From JAJFTV01 sp036825755 (GTDB taxonomy: Bacteria; Chloroflexota; Anaerolineae; Anaerolineales; Anaerolineaceae): DNA of 34,068 nt. Shown piece after piece: positions 16,115 through 23,652 of this stretch. The stretch spans positions 1-34,068 of the forward strand of contig DAISXR010000029.1 in assembly GCA_036825755.1 (NCBI GenBank). The letters run 5' to 3'. A program made the translations under genes and the position numbers. Positions within the stretch are counted from its first letter, which is position 1, and every line of letters begins with the position of its first letter. The notes beneath the pieces are model-generated. The model ran no database searches. It was not told the origin of the DNA and saw only the letters and a program-made list of their open reading frames with translations.

Positions 16115-17698
16115 ATGAAAAACATCCCCTTAAGAGTATATGTGCGTGATATCGAAAATCTGATAACCAAAGGCAAGCCTGCCTATGCAGAACAGCACTG
16201 CAAACATGTTTTGCGTGCCTTCCCAAAGCATGTAGAGCTTTATCGTCTGCTGGGCAACGCCTGTCTGGATATGGATAAAGTTGATGAAGCGGGCGATGTC
16301 TTCCAACGTCTGCTTTCGGTCATCCCGGATGATTTCACGGCTCTGGTGGGGCTGGCAGTTGTTAAAGAAGATCAAAATGATCTGGATTCTGCCATCTGGT
16401 ATATGGAAAGAGCCGGTGAAGTGGATCCATCAAATACCGAGGTACAGGCAGAAACCCGTCGTTTATTCACAAAGCGGGATGGCGCTGCCCCTGACCACAC
16501 ACGGACGACCAGCGGCAGCCTGATCCGTATGTATCTGAAGGCGAATCTGTTTGATCAGGCGATATCGAAAGCCCGCTCCGCCCTGGCAGAAGATCCACAG
16601 CAGGTTGATATTCAGTTGTTACTGGCGCGTACCTATTACCATCTGGGTAAAAAGATGGAAGCCGCTGAGTTGTGTATTCAGATCGTCAACATGCTGCCTT
16701 ACTGTCAGGAAGCGAATAAAATATTGTTCATTATTTGCTCCACGATGAATCGTGTTGCAGAGGCAAATGTATTTCAGCAGCGGATCAATGAGATTGACCC
16801 ATACGCAGCTCTTATCTCGCCTGAATACCCGTCCACCGCTCAGGTACCTGATGAAACGATCATGCTGGAACGGTTGGATGTTCCCCTTAAAGAAGATGAA
16901 CTGTACATCCGTCAATCAGAAGAACCCGCCGCTGAGTTAATGAAGATCCTGTACGCTCCGGCTGATTCCTCCATCCGTGAAGAAACTGCTCAACCGCCAA
17001 ATAATTCCAACGAGATAAATACGTCTCCATCCGAATCTTCTCAGGATGATTTACGCATGTCCTTGCTGGATACACTCGATACATCCAGCCCGGAATCGGA
17101 ACCAGATCTGGAAAACATTCCTGAAACAGATCAGAATCCGCAATCAGAAAACTCCTTTGGTGATCCACTAACAGAGTCAGAATCATTGTACCGGGAGGAA
17201 GATCTGCCTGATTGGTTGAGGAATTTCGCCAAACCGGCGGAATCCAGTGTGAAAGATAATCAGACCGAAAATGTCATCGCAAACAAATTTCAGGGGGTCG
17301 CAGAATCGGAAAACAAAATTCAAGAAGGATCGGCGGATTTTCATTCCGTTTCCCCTGTGAACGAACAGGAACAGGTTCTGGCCTGGTTAAAAAACCTGGA
17401 AGAGAGTGACCAAAAAACAATCGATCCTGTCTTGATGACGGAATTCCCAAGTCTAAACTTTGGTCAGGTTGAACCTTCTGTTGAGAAAAGTGATGAAATA
17501 ATCTCCCCCTTCGAATTCTCACCCTCTCCGGAAGAAAAGATGGAGGATCTGGGGGATCTGCAATCACAGTTGCGCAGCATTCTTATGAAGGATACCGGTG
17601 ATGTGGCAGATGACGGTGATAATAATCCTCCATGGGGTGATTTTCCTCAGGATGCATCCGGAAACCCCGGTGATACAATCGAACCTGAATCAAAATAA
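16115..17698 (+). CDS. TPR protein with long acidic disordered tail
   Basis: I start it at 16115 (527 residues) because GGAGGG lies just before this ATG; the frame itself is open from 16052, inside the terminator of the previous gene. Residues about 1-120 and 145-230 form tetratricopeptide repeats (AEQHCKHVLRAFPKHVELYRLLGNACL, then DFTALVGLAVVKEDQNDLDSAI-type helices, and QVDIQLLLARTYYHLGK). From about residue 250 the sequence is rich in Ser, Glu, Asp, Pro and Asn with no fold. Short hydrophobic islands punctuate it, such as DLPDWLRNFA and VLAWLKNLEESD. No signal peptide or membrane helix is seen. It probably acts as a cytoplasmic protein-interaction scaffold; partner unknown. ndk follows after 43 bases. 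Confidence 0.82.
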   Translation: MKNIPLRVYVRDIENLITKGKPAYAEQHCKHVLRAFPKHVELYRLLGNACLDMDKVDEAGDVFQRLLSVIPDDFTALVGLAVVKEDQNDLDSAIWYMERAGEVDPSNTEVQAETRRLFTKRDGAAPDHTRTTSGSLIRMYLKANLFDQAISKARSALAEDPQQVDIQLLLARTYYHLGKKMEAAELCIQIVNMLPYCQEANKILFIICSTMNRVAEANVFQQRINEIDPYAALISPEYPSTAQVPDETIMLERLDVPLKEDELYIRQSEEPAAELMKILYAPADSSIREETAQPPNNSNEINTSPSESSQDDLRMSLLDTLDTSSPESEPDLENIPETDQNPQSENSFGDPLTESESLYREEDLPDWLRNFAKPAESSVKDNQTENVIANKFQGVAESENKIQEGSADFHSVSPVNEQEQVLAWLKNLEESDQKTIDPVLMTEFPSLNFGQVEPSVEKSDEIISPFEFSPSPEEKMEDLGDLQSQLRSILMKDTGDVADDGDNNPPWGDFPQDASGNPGDTIEPESK

Positions 17699-17741
17699 CA
17701 GATAAACGCAAAATTCAGGATTTTTACAGGAGATATGATCA

Positions 17742-18197
17742 ATGGAACGAACCATGGTGCTGGTAAAACCGGATGGAGTTCAAAGAGCCTTATCAGGTGA
17801 GATTATTCGCCGTCTGGAGCAAAGAGGATTAAAGTTATGCGCTTTGAAGATGATCTGGGTCACCAGGGATCTGGCTGAAAGACATTATGAGGTTCACAAG
17901 GGTAAACCCTTCTTTGAGGGCCTGGTAGCCTACATTACTTCGTCACCTTTGATTGCTATGGTGGTGGAAGGCCCCGAAGCCATCAATGCAGTCCGCCAGA
18001 CTGCCGGCTCCACCCGCCCGCTTGAAGCTGCTCCCGGATCCATCCGCCATGATTTTGGATTAACAATCGGTCGCAACCTTGTTCATGCATCTGATTCCCC
18101 GGAAACCGCTGCCGCAGAAATTGCCTTATGGTTCAAGCCTGAAGAAGTGATTTCCTGGGATCGCGGTCTGGATGAATGGATTTTCAAAAACAATTAG
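17742..18197 (+). CDS. ndk: Nucleoside-diphosphate kinase
   Basis: 151 residues, the standard Ndk size. It equalises nucleoside triphosphates by transferring phosphate from ATP through a phosphohistidine. The start VLVKPDGVQRAL, the HYEVHKGKPFFEGLVAYI block and IRHDFGLTIGRNLVHASDS are diagnostic. The catalytic histidine is His115. The usual HGSD is HASD here and IRGDF is IRHDF, small changes that leave the key residues intact. AGGAGAT precedes the ATG at 17742. It follows the TPR gene and precedes tRNA-Asp. Confidence 0.96.
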   Translation: MERTMVLVKPDGVQRALSGEIIRRLEQRGLKLCALKMIWVTRDLAERHYEVHKGKPFFEGLVAYITSSPLIAMVVEGPEAINAVRQTAGSTRPLEAAPGSIRHDFGLTIGRNLVHASDSPETAAAEIALWFKPEEVISWDRGLDEWIFKNN

Positions 18198-18216
18198 AAA
18201 AGGACTTTCGAATTCC

Positions 18217-18245
18217 TTGACGGGATCAACGTAAAATGATATAAA
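18217..18245 (+). promoter_or_regulatory. Promoter of tRNA-Asp
   Basis: TTGACG (18217-18222), a 17-base spacer and TATAAA (18240-18245) are a near-consensus sigma-70 promoter. Initiation near 18252 would be only a few bases before the mature tRNA 5' end at 18256. Confidence 0.8.
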
Positions 18246-18255
18246 TACGGTGTTC

Positions 18256-18332
18256 GGGGGCGTGGTGTAGTGGTTGAACATGCGGCCCTGTCAAGGCCGA
18301 GACCGCGGGTCCGAATCCCGTCGCTCCCGCCA
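18256..18332 (+). tRNA. tRNA-Asp (GUC anticodon)
   Basis: The cloverleaf folds by eye. The acceptor stem is GGGGGCG (18256-18262) with CGCTCCC (18322-18328) and one G-U pair. The D arm follows it. The anticodon stem is CGGCC/GGCCG with loop CTGTCAA, giving anticodon GTC. The T arm contains the GTCCGAATCC loop region. The discriminator is G, and the 3' CCA (18330-18332) is encoded. It has its own promoter upstream and a terminator downstream, so it is a single-gene unit. Confidence 0.97.
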
Positions 18333-18335
18333 GAC

Positions 18336-18370
18336 AAAAAATCTGCTCAAAAATGAGCAGATTTTTGTTT
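18336..18370 (+). terminator. Rho-independent terminator after tRNA-Asp
   Basis: AAAAATCTGCTCA (ending at 18349) pairs with TGAGCAGATTTTT (18354-18366) around an AAAA loop, followed by GTTTT. The A-run before the stem would also let it act on the minus strand. Confidence 0.9.
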
Positions 18371-18482
18371 TCGATACGTGAAAATTCCAGGTTTTACTGG
18401 CTGTAACCTTTTTTATTGTCTCAACATCAAATTTATTAGAACAAAGAGAAAAGGTTACGAAATTATATCTGGAGGGGTTAAT

Positions 18483-18686
18483 ATGAATTTCGTTAATGAG
18501 TCAAATATTGATCGCATCATCCGGGCTTTGGTTGGGATCGGATTGATCGCACTGACCGCGAGTAGCGTTGTCACTGGCACGTTAGGAATCGTTTTCTGGG
18601 TTTTAGGTGTCATTCTTTTGCTGACCGCGGTTGTTGGATTCTGCCCATTGTATGCGTTATTAAAAATCCGAACTAAGCACAATTGA
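18483..18686 (+). CDS. Small membrane protein, DUF2892/YgaP-transmembrane-like
   Basis: I start it at 18483 (67 residues), because GGAGGGG lies 5 bases before this ATG; the longer frame from 18378 begins right after the tRNA terminator. The protein reads MNFVNESNIDRIIRALVGIG, then two hydrophobic helices separated by a short turn, with GFCPLYALLKI at the end. This Asn-rich N-terminus with DRIIR and the C-terminal G-x-C-PLY matches DUF2892, the membrane part found alone or fused to rhodanese domains (YgaP). No rhodanese gene is adjacent. The role is unknown, perhaps sulfur- or thiol-related by association. Confidence 0.85.
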   Translation: MNFVNESNIDRIIRALVGIGLIALTASSVVTGTLGIVFWVLGVILLLTAVVGFCPLYALLKIRTKHN

Positions 18687-18705
18687 TCGATTCTCCTTTT
18701 TTACG

Positions 18706-18741
18706 ACCATCAGGGGCTTTCGTCCATACGTCCCTGATGGT
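18706..18741 (+). terminator. Hairpin after the DUF2892-like gene, possible terminator
   Basis: ACCATCAGGG (18706-18715) and CCCTGATGGT (18732-18741) form a 10-bp stem with a 16-base loop, 20 bases after the stop. The tail TCAACTTTAA is poor in T, so termination would be weak. Confidence 0.5.
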
Positions 18742-18747
18742 TCAACT

Positions 18748-18918
18748 TTAATCTTTTAAATCAGCGGCATTTTCAAAACCTAATACCCCCTCACCCAGGC
18801 CTTTAAAACTAACGCACCCTTTTATGGCCCTTACCGGCTCATGGAACTTGCTTTCAAACAATATGCCGAAAAATAAGAGAATCAGGTAAGTGTTTGGAAG
18901 ATCAAAACAAATGAAAAG
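18748..18918 (-). pseudogene. Possible remnant of an unidentified gene (C-terminal fragment)
   Basis: An open minus-strand frame of 56 codons between two stops has no ATG or GTG. Its end reads like real protein: FHEPVRAIKGCVSFKGLGEG, then VLGFENAADLKD and stop. I cannot name the family. The lack of a start codon and ribosome-binding site and the position in a gene-poor gap suggest a truncated leftover. It could also be chance. Confidence 0.25.
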
Positions 18919-18942
18919 TTAGTGTTGCTTTGGAAGATCAAA
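18893..18942 (+). repeat. 14-base direct repeat, two copies
   Basis: TTTGGAAGATCAAA occurs at 18893-18906 and again at 18929-18942, offset by 36 bases. The flanks also share AT-rich character but not sequence. It may be a slippage or insertion scar, or chance. Confidence 0.4.
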
Positions 18943-19280
18943 GTGATGAGTATCCTTGCTACTATTGTCTATGCGCAAACCGCGGAAATAATCTGAAAAC
19001 CATAAACTCAGTCCAGTAAATCACTCGATACCCTGTTTGATGCTTATCTCAAATAACCTTGCCATCATTTACAACCATATCCCAAATATTTGTGCTCTTG
19101 CGTAACTGTCTATCTCAATAAAAAAACATCGAAACCAAAAACTGATGATAATTCGATCGTCTCAACATGCATATCGAACGCCTAGTGAGAGAATAATTAT
19201 ACCCACCTCCTCAAATGTCTAGACTTCAAATATCGGAATCGGTTTACTTGATACGATCCTGCCGCCATTATTGCGAGGGC

Positions 19281-20327
19281 TCAAGCGAAGTCTTCCTTCG
19301 GATGGGGTCTTTTTCGGCTTCTCTGCAGGTAAGCAGCAATCGGAAAGCCCGCAATACTCGGAATCCAAAATGAGATCAGGCGATAATCCAAGACCACTAC
19401 CACCGTAGTAGCCGATGATGCCCCGAACCCGTTGTACAGCGCAGCCATACTGCTTTCCACCACACCAACTCCACCTGGGAGAATAAAAGCCAATTTACCC
19501 AGGAGCAGCGGTAAACCATAACCAGACAGTAGCACACCAAAGCTGATTACATGTCCGGCGGCGATGAATAAAAAATACAGGGTAAGCATATCAAAGGCTG
19601 TATTCAGGAAAGCTCCCAGAGCAAGGAATTGCCATTTGCCTCGCCAGAGAACATTCCAGGCCGAAAAGATGTCCGCCATCTCTTTCTGAGTTCTTCCAGG
19701 ATCGAAACTTTTGTGACGGAACCGTGCTATTTGTCTGAAAATGCGCGTCACGATGTCCACTGCCTGAACCTGGTACCGTACTGCCAGCAAGCATAAACCA
19801 ATGATTAATCCCAAAATGACCAGTGTGGCACCGAATCCAATCAACTGCGCCAGAGAGAGTTTATGCGCGAGGATTAAATGCACCAGCCCGAAAACGGAAA
19901 CCAAAACCAGCATCACGTTATTAAATAGGGTTGGCAAAAGGCTGGCCAGCGTAGCCCCTTCCATGTCACCTTCCTCGGTGCTGGTCCAGCGGTAAATTGC
20001 TGCTGAACTGCCGATAGTGCCGCCGGCAACCATAGAGATGCTGGCCGCTCCTAAAACGATCAATACGCTGCGCAGTAATGTCACCGGCTGGTTTGCGATT
20101 GCCAGAGTTTGCTGCAGAATGTATCCGCTCCCCAGGTAGCTGATCACCTGGGCAATTACGGCCAGTCCGACGGCCCACAGGCTCATTTTCGTGAGAACCT
20201 GCCATGATTTTTCCAATGAGGTGATCTGAGGCAGGAGTAAATGGACTGCCAGTCCAAAGATCACAAGAACAGCCAGTTTTTGCAAGGGTTGATGGGAACG
20301 CAATCGTTCAGAATACATTTTTTTCAA
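19281..20327 (-). CDS. Flippase-like membrane protein (lysylphosphatidylglycerol synthetase TM-region/UPF0104 family)
   Basis: About 348 residues with roughly seven to eight membrane helices, matching the MprF/AglD transmembrane family (PF03706). Supporting segments are ISYLGSGYILQQTL near helix 2, GTIGSSAAIYRWTSTEEG, and the C-terminal LPGGVGVVESSMAALYNGFGAS, a hallmark glycine-rich helix pair. MprF's domain flips lysyl-phosphatidylglycerol; stand-alone members probably move lipids or lipid-linked precursors. No aminoacyltransferase domain is attached. The start is uncertain: TTG at 20327 has GGGAGGG 6 bases upstream and is my choice; TTG at 20354 overlaps the stop of the ATPase gene (TTGA), and ATG at 20318 is also possible. 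It is co-transcribed with the proton ATPase. Confidence 0.85.
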   Translation of the reverse strand: MKKMYSERLRSHQPLQKLAVLVIFGLAVHLLLPQITSLEKSWQVLTKMSLWAVGLAVIAQVISYLGSGYILQQTLAIANQPVTLLRSVLIVLGAASISMVAGGTIGSSAAIYRWTSTEEGDMEGATLASLLPTLFNNVMLVLVSVFGLVHLILAHKLSLAQLIGFGATLVILGLIIGLCLLAVRYQVQAVDIVTRIFRQIARFRHKSFDPGRTQKEMADIFSAWNVLWRGKWQFLALGAFLNTAFDMLTLYFLFIAAGHVISFGVLLSGYGLPLLLGKLAFILPGGVGVVESSMAALYNGFGASSATTVVVVLDYRLISFWIPSIAGFPIAAYLQRSRKRPHPKEDFA

Positions 20328-20350
20328 TCGGCACCCTCCCTGCCTGCGGA

Positions 20351-22720
20351 TCAATTTAGATTAGCATACTTAAATACGGTTAACTTAAAAAAGTCGACCA
20401 GGGGTAAATAAAGTAGAATGACCGCCAGCGTCAGTAGCACCAGAGAGAGAGGGATCGCGGCCATCAAAATCCCTTGGGACGCCAGAACACTAACCACCAC
20501 CACATCCACCGCCGTTCCCAAAAACATCCAACGGTTGGGCAGCGAGTGCCAAAAATGGTGACGTTCACGGACCAAGTACACATTGGCCTGTCCGATGAAG
20601 ACCAGTACCACAAACATCAGCGTTTGCACTTGGGTCGACGGCAGGTTAAACAGGTTAATTGCTGCAAAGAAAAAGGAAAAAGAAATCAACAACGCCGGGA
20701 TTGCCAGGAGTAAAGCCACCAGCATTAATGTGCGTATCTGCCAGCGGTCCGGTTTTGGCGAAAACGTAACATTGTCAGTAGCAATCGACATAGTGATAAA
20801 GTCATTGGCAAACAGTAACAAAACCACAAGAAGCGGTGTAACTACAAATTCTCGGGAGAAAATGAACCCGAGGCTTAAAAGCAGGGCTATCTGGAAGGTT
20901 TTGATGATCTTATTCAGGGTATAGGTAAGCATACGCTGATAAATCTTGCGACTGGTCTGCACAGCGGCGAGAAAGTTACTCAGCCCAGGGCTGGTCAATA
21001 CCAGGCTGGCAGCAGCTTTGGCAACGTCTGTCGCGCTTGAAACGGCAATTCCCACCTCGGCTTGTTTTAAGGCAGGCGCATCATTTACCCCATCTCCAGT
21101 CATACCAACTACGTTCCCCGCTTTTTGTAGCGCGCTGACCAGGTGAAATTTGTCTTCCGGATATACACCTGCAAAGATGTTGCAGTCCAAAGTCTCCGGC
21201 GTCACCTGTGGATGCATTTTATCTGCTCCACAGGCAGACCCGGTAATGCCTACCTGCCCGGCGATAGCCTTGGCAGTCAGCAAATCGTCGCCAGTGATCA
21301 TCAGCACTCGCACCCCCAGATCATTCAAGTGTTGGATCATGGATTTAGAATCTGCTCGAGGCCCGTCGTGCAGACCTAAAAGACCGACAAGACGCAAAAG
21401 CCCATTTTGAGGGCCGGCCGCTACGGCTAAAACGCGAAACCCATTGGATGCCAGACGTTGCACATCTTGTTCTATTATTTCAGCATTTGATTGGCACAAG
21501 TCTGAAATTGCCAGCGGAGCACCCTTCATCACCAGTTGTACTTCACCGCCCGCCTGGCGAACCAAAGCCTCTGAACGTTTGGTTGCCGGTTCAAAAGGCG
21601 TGAAGTTCAAAACCTCATCCATCAAAGCCAATTTGTGTTCACGAAGGGCATTGAAGATAGCAACATAGAGTGGATCCTGGGTAGCCTCATCAGAAGCAAG
21701 CGCTCCCATTCGTAAAACATCTTCCTCGCTGAAAGGCAAGTAAGGGTGAACAGTACCTAATGTCAGCTTATTTTCCGTGAGCGTCCCGGTTTTGTCGCTG
21801 GCAAGCACGCGCATCGCTGCGGCTTCTTCGATCGCGGATAATCGTGTCACCAGCACGCCTTTTCGGGCCAGATCCGCAGCGCCAAGCGCAGTAGCCAGTG
21901 TGAACATGGCTGGCAGAGCGACCGGAACTGAGGCGACCAATAAAATCAGAATGTAAGGAAGAATCACATGCAAGGTGATCTGTGCGTATAAGGCAAACAA
22001 AAGCACAATCACAGCCAGGGCAATATCCGCAATCACCAGATATTTGACAACTGAAAAAACAATCCCTTCCAGGTGGCTGACTGTTTTTGCGGTGCGGACC
22101 AGTTCAGCCGTTTTCCCAAACCGGGTTTGTGTACCCGTCGCAGTTACTTCACCGTTCGCTTCACCATGTTTGATGACGGCCCCGGAATAGGCAGTTTGCC
22201 CTACAGCCCTATCGACCAGCGCGGATTCCCCGGTCAATGCTGATTGGTCCAATTGGATTTGACCCTCCTTCAGGGCCACATCCGCTGGCACCAGGTCCCC
22301 CATTCTTAGGTGAATTACGTCCCCGGGTACCAGGTTTTGAGCAGGAATCAACTGCCACTGCCCATCCCGGAGAACTCGTGATTGCACAGTAAGCTGTTGC
22401 CGTAAAAGTGTTAGCGCGCTCTGAGCGTGATTTTCCTGAAAAAAGCTCAGTATCGCATTCACCACCAGCAGAGCACCGATGATTGCTGCCTCAACACCTT
22501 TCCCCAATACCAGCTCCAGAATCACCGTAACTTCCAACATCCAAGGCACCGGTCCCCAAAATATCTTTAAGAAGAAGAGCACCGGGTGAAGTTTTTCTTC
22601 TGCTACTGCGTTTAGACCATACTTTGCTAAACGTTCTGCCACTTCCTGACTGCTTAGCCCGTGCGGTTGATTCAAAGGCATTTCGCCTGGTTTTTCGCTT
22701 TCTTGTTTAGAAACAACCAT
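20351..22720 (-). CDS. P-type (P3A) plasma-membrane proton-efflux ATPase
   Basis: 789 residues with all P-type landmarks. The actuator loop has TGES (163-166), the phosphorylation site is Asp309 in ASDKTGTLTENKL, the nucleotide domain carries KGAP (399-402), and the hinge is GMTGDGVNDAPALKQ (about 539-553). Subfamily P3A is indicated by the N-terminal WGPVPWMLEVTVILE and by FANDFITMSIATDNV in helix 6. Asp640 there corresponds to the proton-binding aspartate of plant AHA2. The long autoinhibitory C-terminus of plant enzymes is absent. It would export H+ at ATP cost, useful under acid stress or low pH. AGGGGGAAA lies before the ATG. The downstream flippase-like gene overlaps or abuts its stop. 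Confidence 0.93.
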   Translation of the reverse strand: MVVSKQESEKPGEMPLNQPHGLSSQEVAERLAKYGLNAVAEEKLHPVLFFLKIFWGPVPWMLEVTVILELVLGKGVEAAIIGALLVVNAILSFFQENHAQSALTLLRQQLTVQSRVLRDGQWQLIPAQNLVPGDVIHLRMGDLVPADVALKEGQIQLDQSALTGESALVDRAVGQTAYSGAVIKHGEANGEVTATGTQTRFGKTAELVRTAKTVSHLEGIVFSVVKYLVIADIALAVIVLLFALYAQITLHVILPYILILLVASVPVALPAMFTLATALGAADLARKGVLVTRLSAIEEAAAMRVLASDKTGTLTENKLTLGTVHPYLPFSEEDVLRMGALASDEATQDPLYVAIFNALREHKLALMDEVLNFTPFEPATKRSEALVRQAGGEVQLVMKGAPLAISDLCQSNAEIIEQDVQRLASNGFRVLAVAAGPQNGLLRLVGLLGLHDGPRADSKSMIQHLNDLGVRVLMITGDDLLTAKAIAGQVGITGSACGADKMHPQVTPETLDCNIFAGVYPEDKFHLVSALQKAGNVVGMTGDGVNDAPALKQAEVGIAVSSATDVAKAAASLVLTSPGLSNFLAAVQTSRKIYQRMLTYTLNKIIKTFQIALLLSLGFIFSREFVVTPLLVVLLLFANDFITMSIATDNVTFSPKPDRWQIRTLMLVALLLAIPALLISFSFFFAAINLFNLPSTQVQTLMFVVLVFIGQANVYLVRERHHFWHSLPNRWMFLGTAVDVVVVSVLASQGILMAAIPLSLVLLTLAVILLYLPLVDFFKLTVFKYANLN

Positions 22721-22892
22721 TTTCCCCCTAAATCAAACTGCCAGCGCAATTTATTTACGGAAGCTTGCTGCAGTTTATTATGTTACATTCTTGGCGATAA
22801 AATTCTCGCTTTGGTAATCTCACTAATTACGAGTATAGCGCCACAATTACAAAATTGATCAGCAAGTATGGGAAACACATCGAAATGGGTAC

Positions 22893-23168
22893 TTACAGCC
22901 CAGTCAAAAACGAGAAGGGCAGCACCTGCTTGAATAAAATCACAAATGCGGTGATTGCTGTCATTATCAGCTTATTGTTGCGGTTACAGTTAAATCGAAT
23001 ATCCAATACAGAAGCCACGAAGCCCACCGAGAGGATCGTCGCAACAAACCAAATCTTTTGGATCGTTTGCTCGTTTACAACTGAATTTGCTTTCAGAGCT
23101 TTCTTCGTTTCTGCGTCACAACAATAGCCTGGAACCGCCGATTTTGATGAAGGAGTATAGTATGAAGT
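22893..23168 (-). pseudogene. Possible fragment of an isoprenylcysteine-methyltransferase-like membrane protein
   Basis: A minus-strand frame of 91 codons between stops contains two hydrophobic segments. The first, IWFVATILSVGFVASVLDIRF, resembles the helix ending in LDxRF that characterises bacterial ICMT-family proteins before their GWS motif. Here the following sequence (NCNRNNK) diverges, and the catalytic C-terminal half is missing. There is no ATG in a sensible place. I read it as a decayed fragment; identity is tentative. An overlapping plus-strand frame (22855-23127) shows no protein-like features. Confidence 0.3.
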
Positions 23169-23266
23169 TCAAATGCTGGAACTTGGGAACCATAGAGAAG
23201 ATTTATAATCAAACTGAGCGAGCTGCAGAAAGTGCTTCACAGTCCGCCCCAAAATTGATCCAATGA
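23162..23266 (+). CDS. Possible 34-residue small protein
   Basis: A short ORF, MKFKCWNLGTIEKIYNQ and onwards to SAPKLIQ, has an excellent ribosome-binding site: AAGGAG lies 6 bases before the ATG. Charged and helical in character, no membrane segment, no family recognised. The good translation signal is the only reason to list it. It overlaps the end of the ICMT-like remnant on the other strand. Confidence 0.3.
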   Translation: MKFKCWNLGTIEKIYNQTERAAESASQSAPKLIQ

Positions 23267-23329
23267 ACATGCAGTCGTTCAGTATCGGATGCATTTTTTG
23301 AATCCATAAAATATCCTCAGGAAATCCTC

Positions 23330-23488
23330 ATGACATGGTTCGGTTTCAAAAATCCAGTTCGATTTACGATTTCCCGGACCTTAGGATTTCTTGTAGGTAT
23401 AGTAAAGGATATTGCAGGATACGAACAAAAAGAACCTGATACCATTCTCATTCTTAATCACTTTGATGAACAATTCAATCGCAAATGA
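23330..23488 (+). CDS. Possible 52-residue small protein
   Basis: The ORF begins MTWFGFKNPVRFTISRTLGF and ends HFDEQFNRK. AGGAAA lies 7 bases before the ATG. The first half is amphipathic or mildly hydrophobic, the second charged. No family is recognised. It lies 165 bases upstream of the Lon-like gene on the same strand and could be a leader ORF or noise. Confidence 0.3.
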   Translation: MTWFGFKNPVRFTISRTLGFLVGIVKDIAGYEQKEPDTILILNHFDEQFNRK

Positions 23489-23652
23489 ACTTACCTTCTA
23501 CCCTGGTATTTGATTGAAACGAGAAACCCATATCCGTTACAGTTTTTGGGTCGACTTTCATGTATCTTTGATATTTCGACAGCAGGCATCAAAATTACAA
23601 AGGCCTATGGTTGTTAAAGCGCCTAAACACACACTTTTGATGGAGGATAACC

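Larger units (their letters stand above)
18687..19280. other. Gene-poor stretch with possible decayed sequence
   Basis: About 590 bases with no intact gene. It holds an inverted repeat just after the DUF2892 gene, a short open frame without start that looks like a gene remnant (18748-18918, minus) and a 14-base direct repeat (18893-18906 and 18929-18942). I recognise nothing in 18950-19280. Confidence 0.6.
22721..23652. other. Long gap with remnants and tiny ORFs
   Basis: About 930 bases between the divergent ATPase and Lon-like genes. The first about 140 bases must hold the ATPase promoter, which I cannot define. The rest contains an open minus-strand frame resembling a membrane methyltransferase fragment (22893-23168) and two small plus-strand ORFs (23162-23266 and 23330-23488). 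No repeat, tRNA or clear terminator is seen. Confidence 0.6.

Noticed and set aside
18893..18942. CRISPR-like repeat
   Set aside because: Only two copies of a 14-base repeat with a 22-base gap, no further units and no cas genes nearby.
18256..19280. Integrated element using tRNA-Asp as attachment site
   Set aside because: I see no integrase gene and no duplicate of the tRNA 3' end downstream within the window.
22855..23127. 90-codon plus-strand open frame in the gap
   Set aside because: No ribosome-binding site and no protein-like pattern; the opposite strand gives a more coherent membrane segment.
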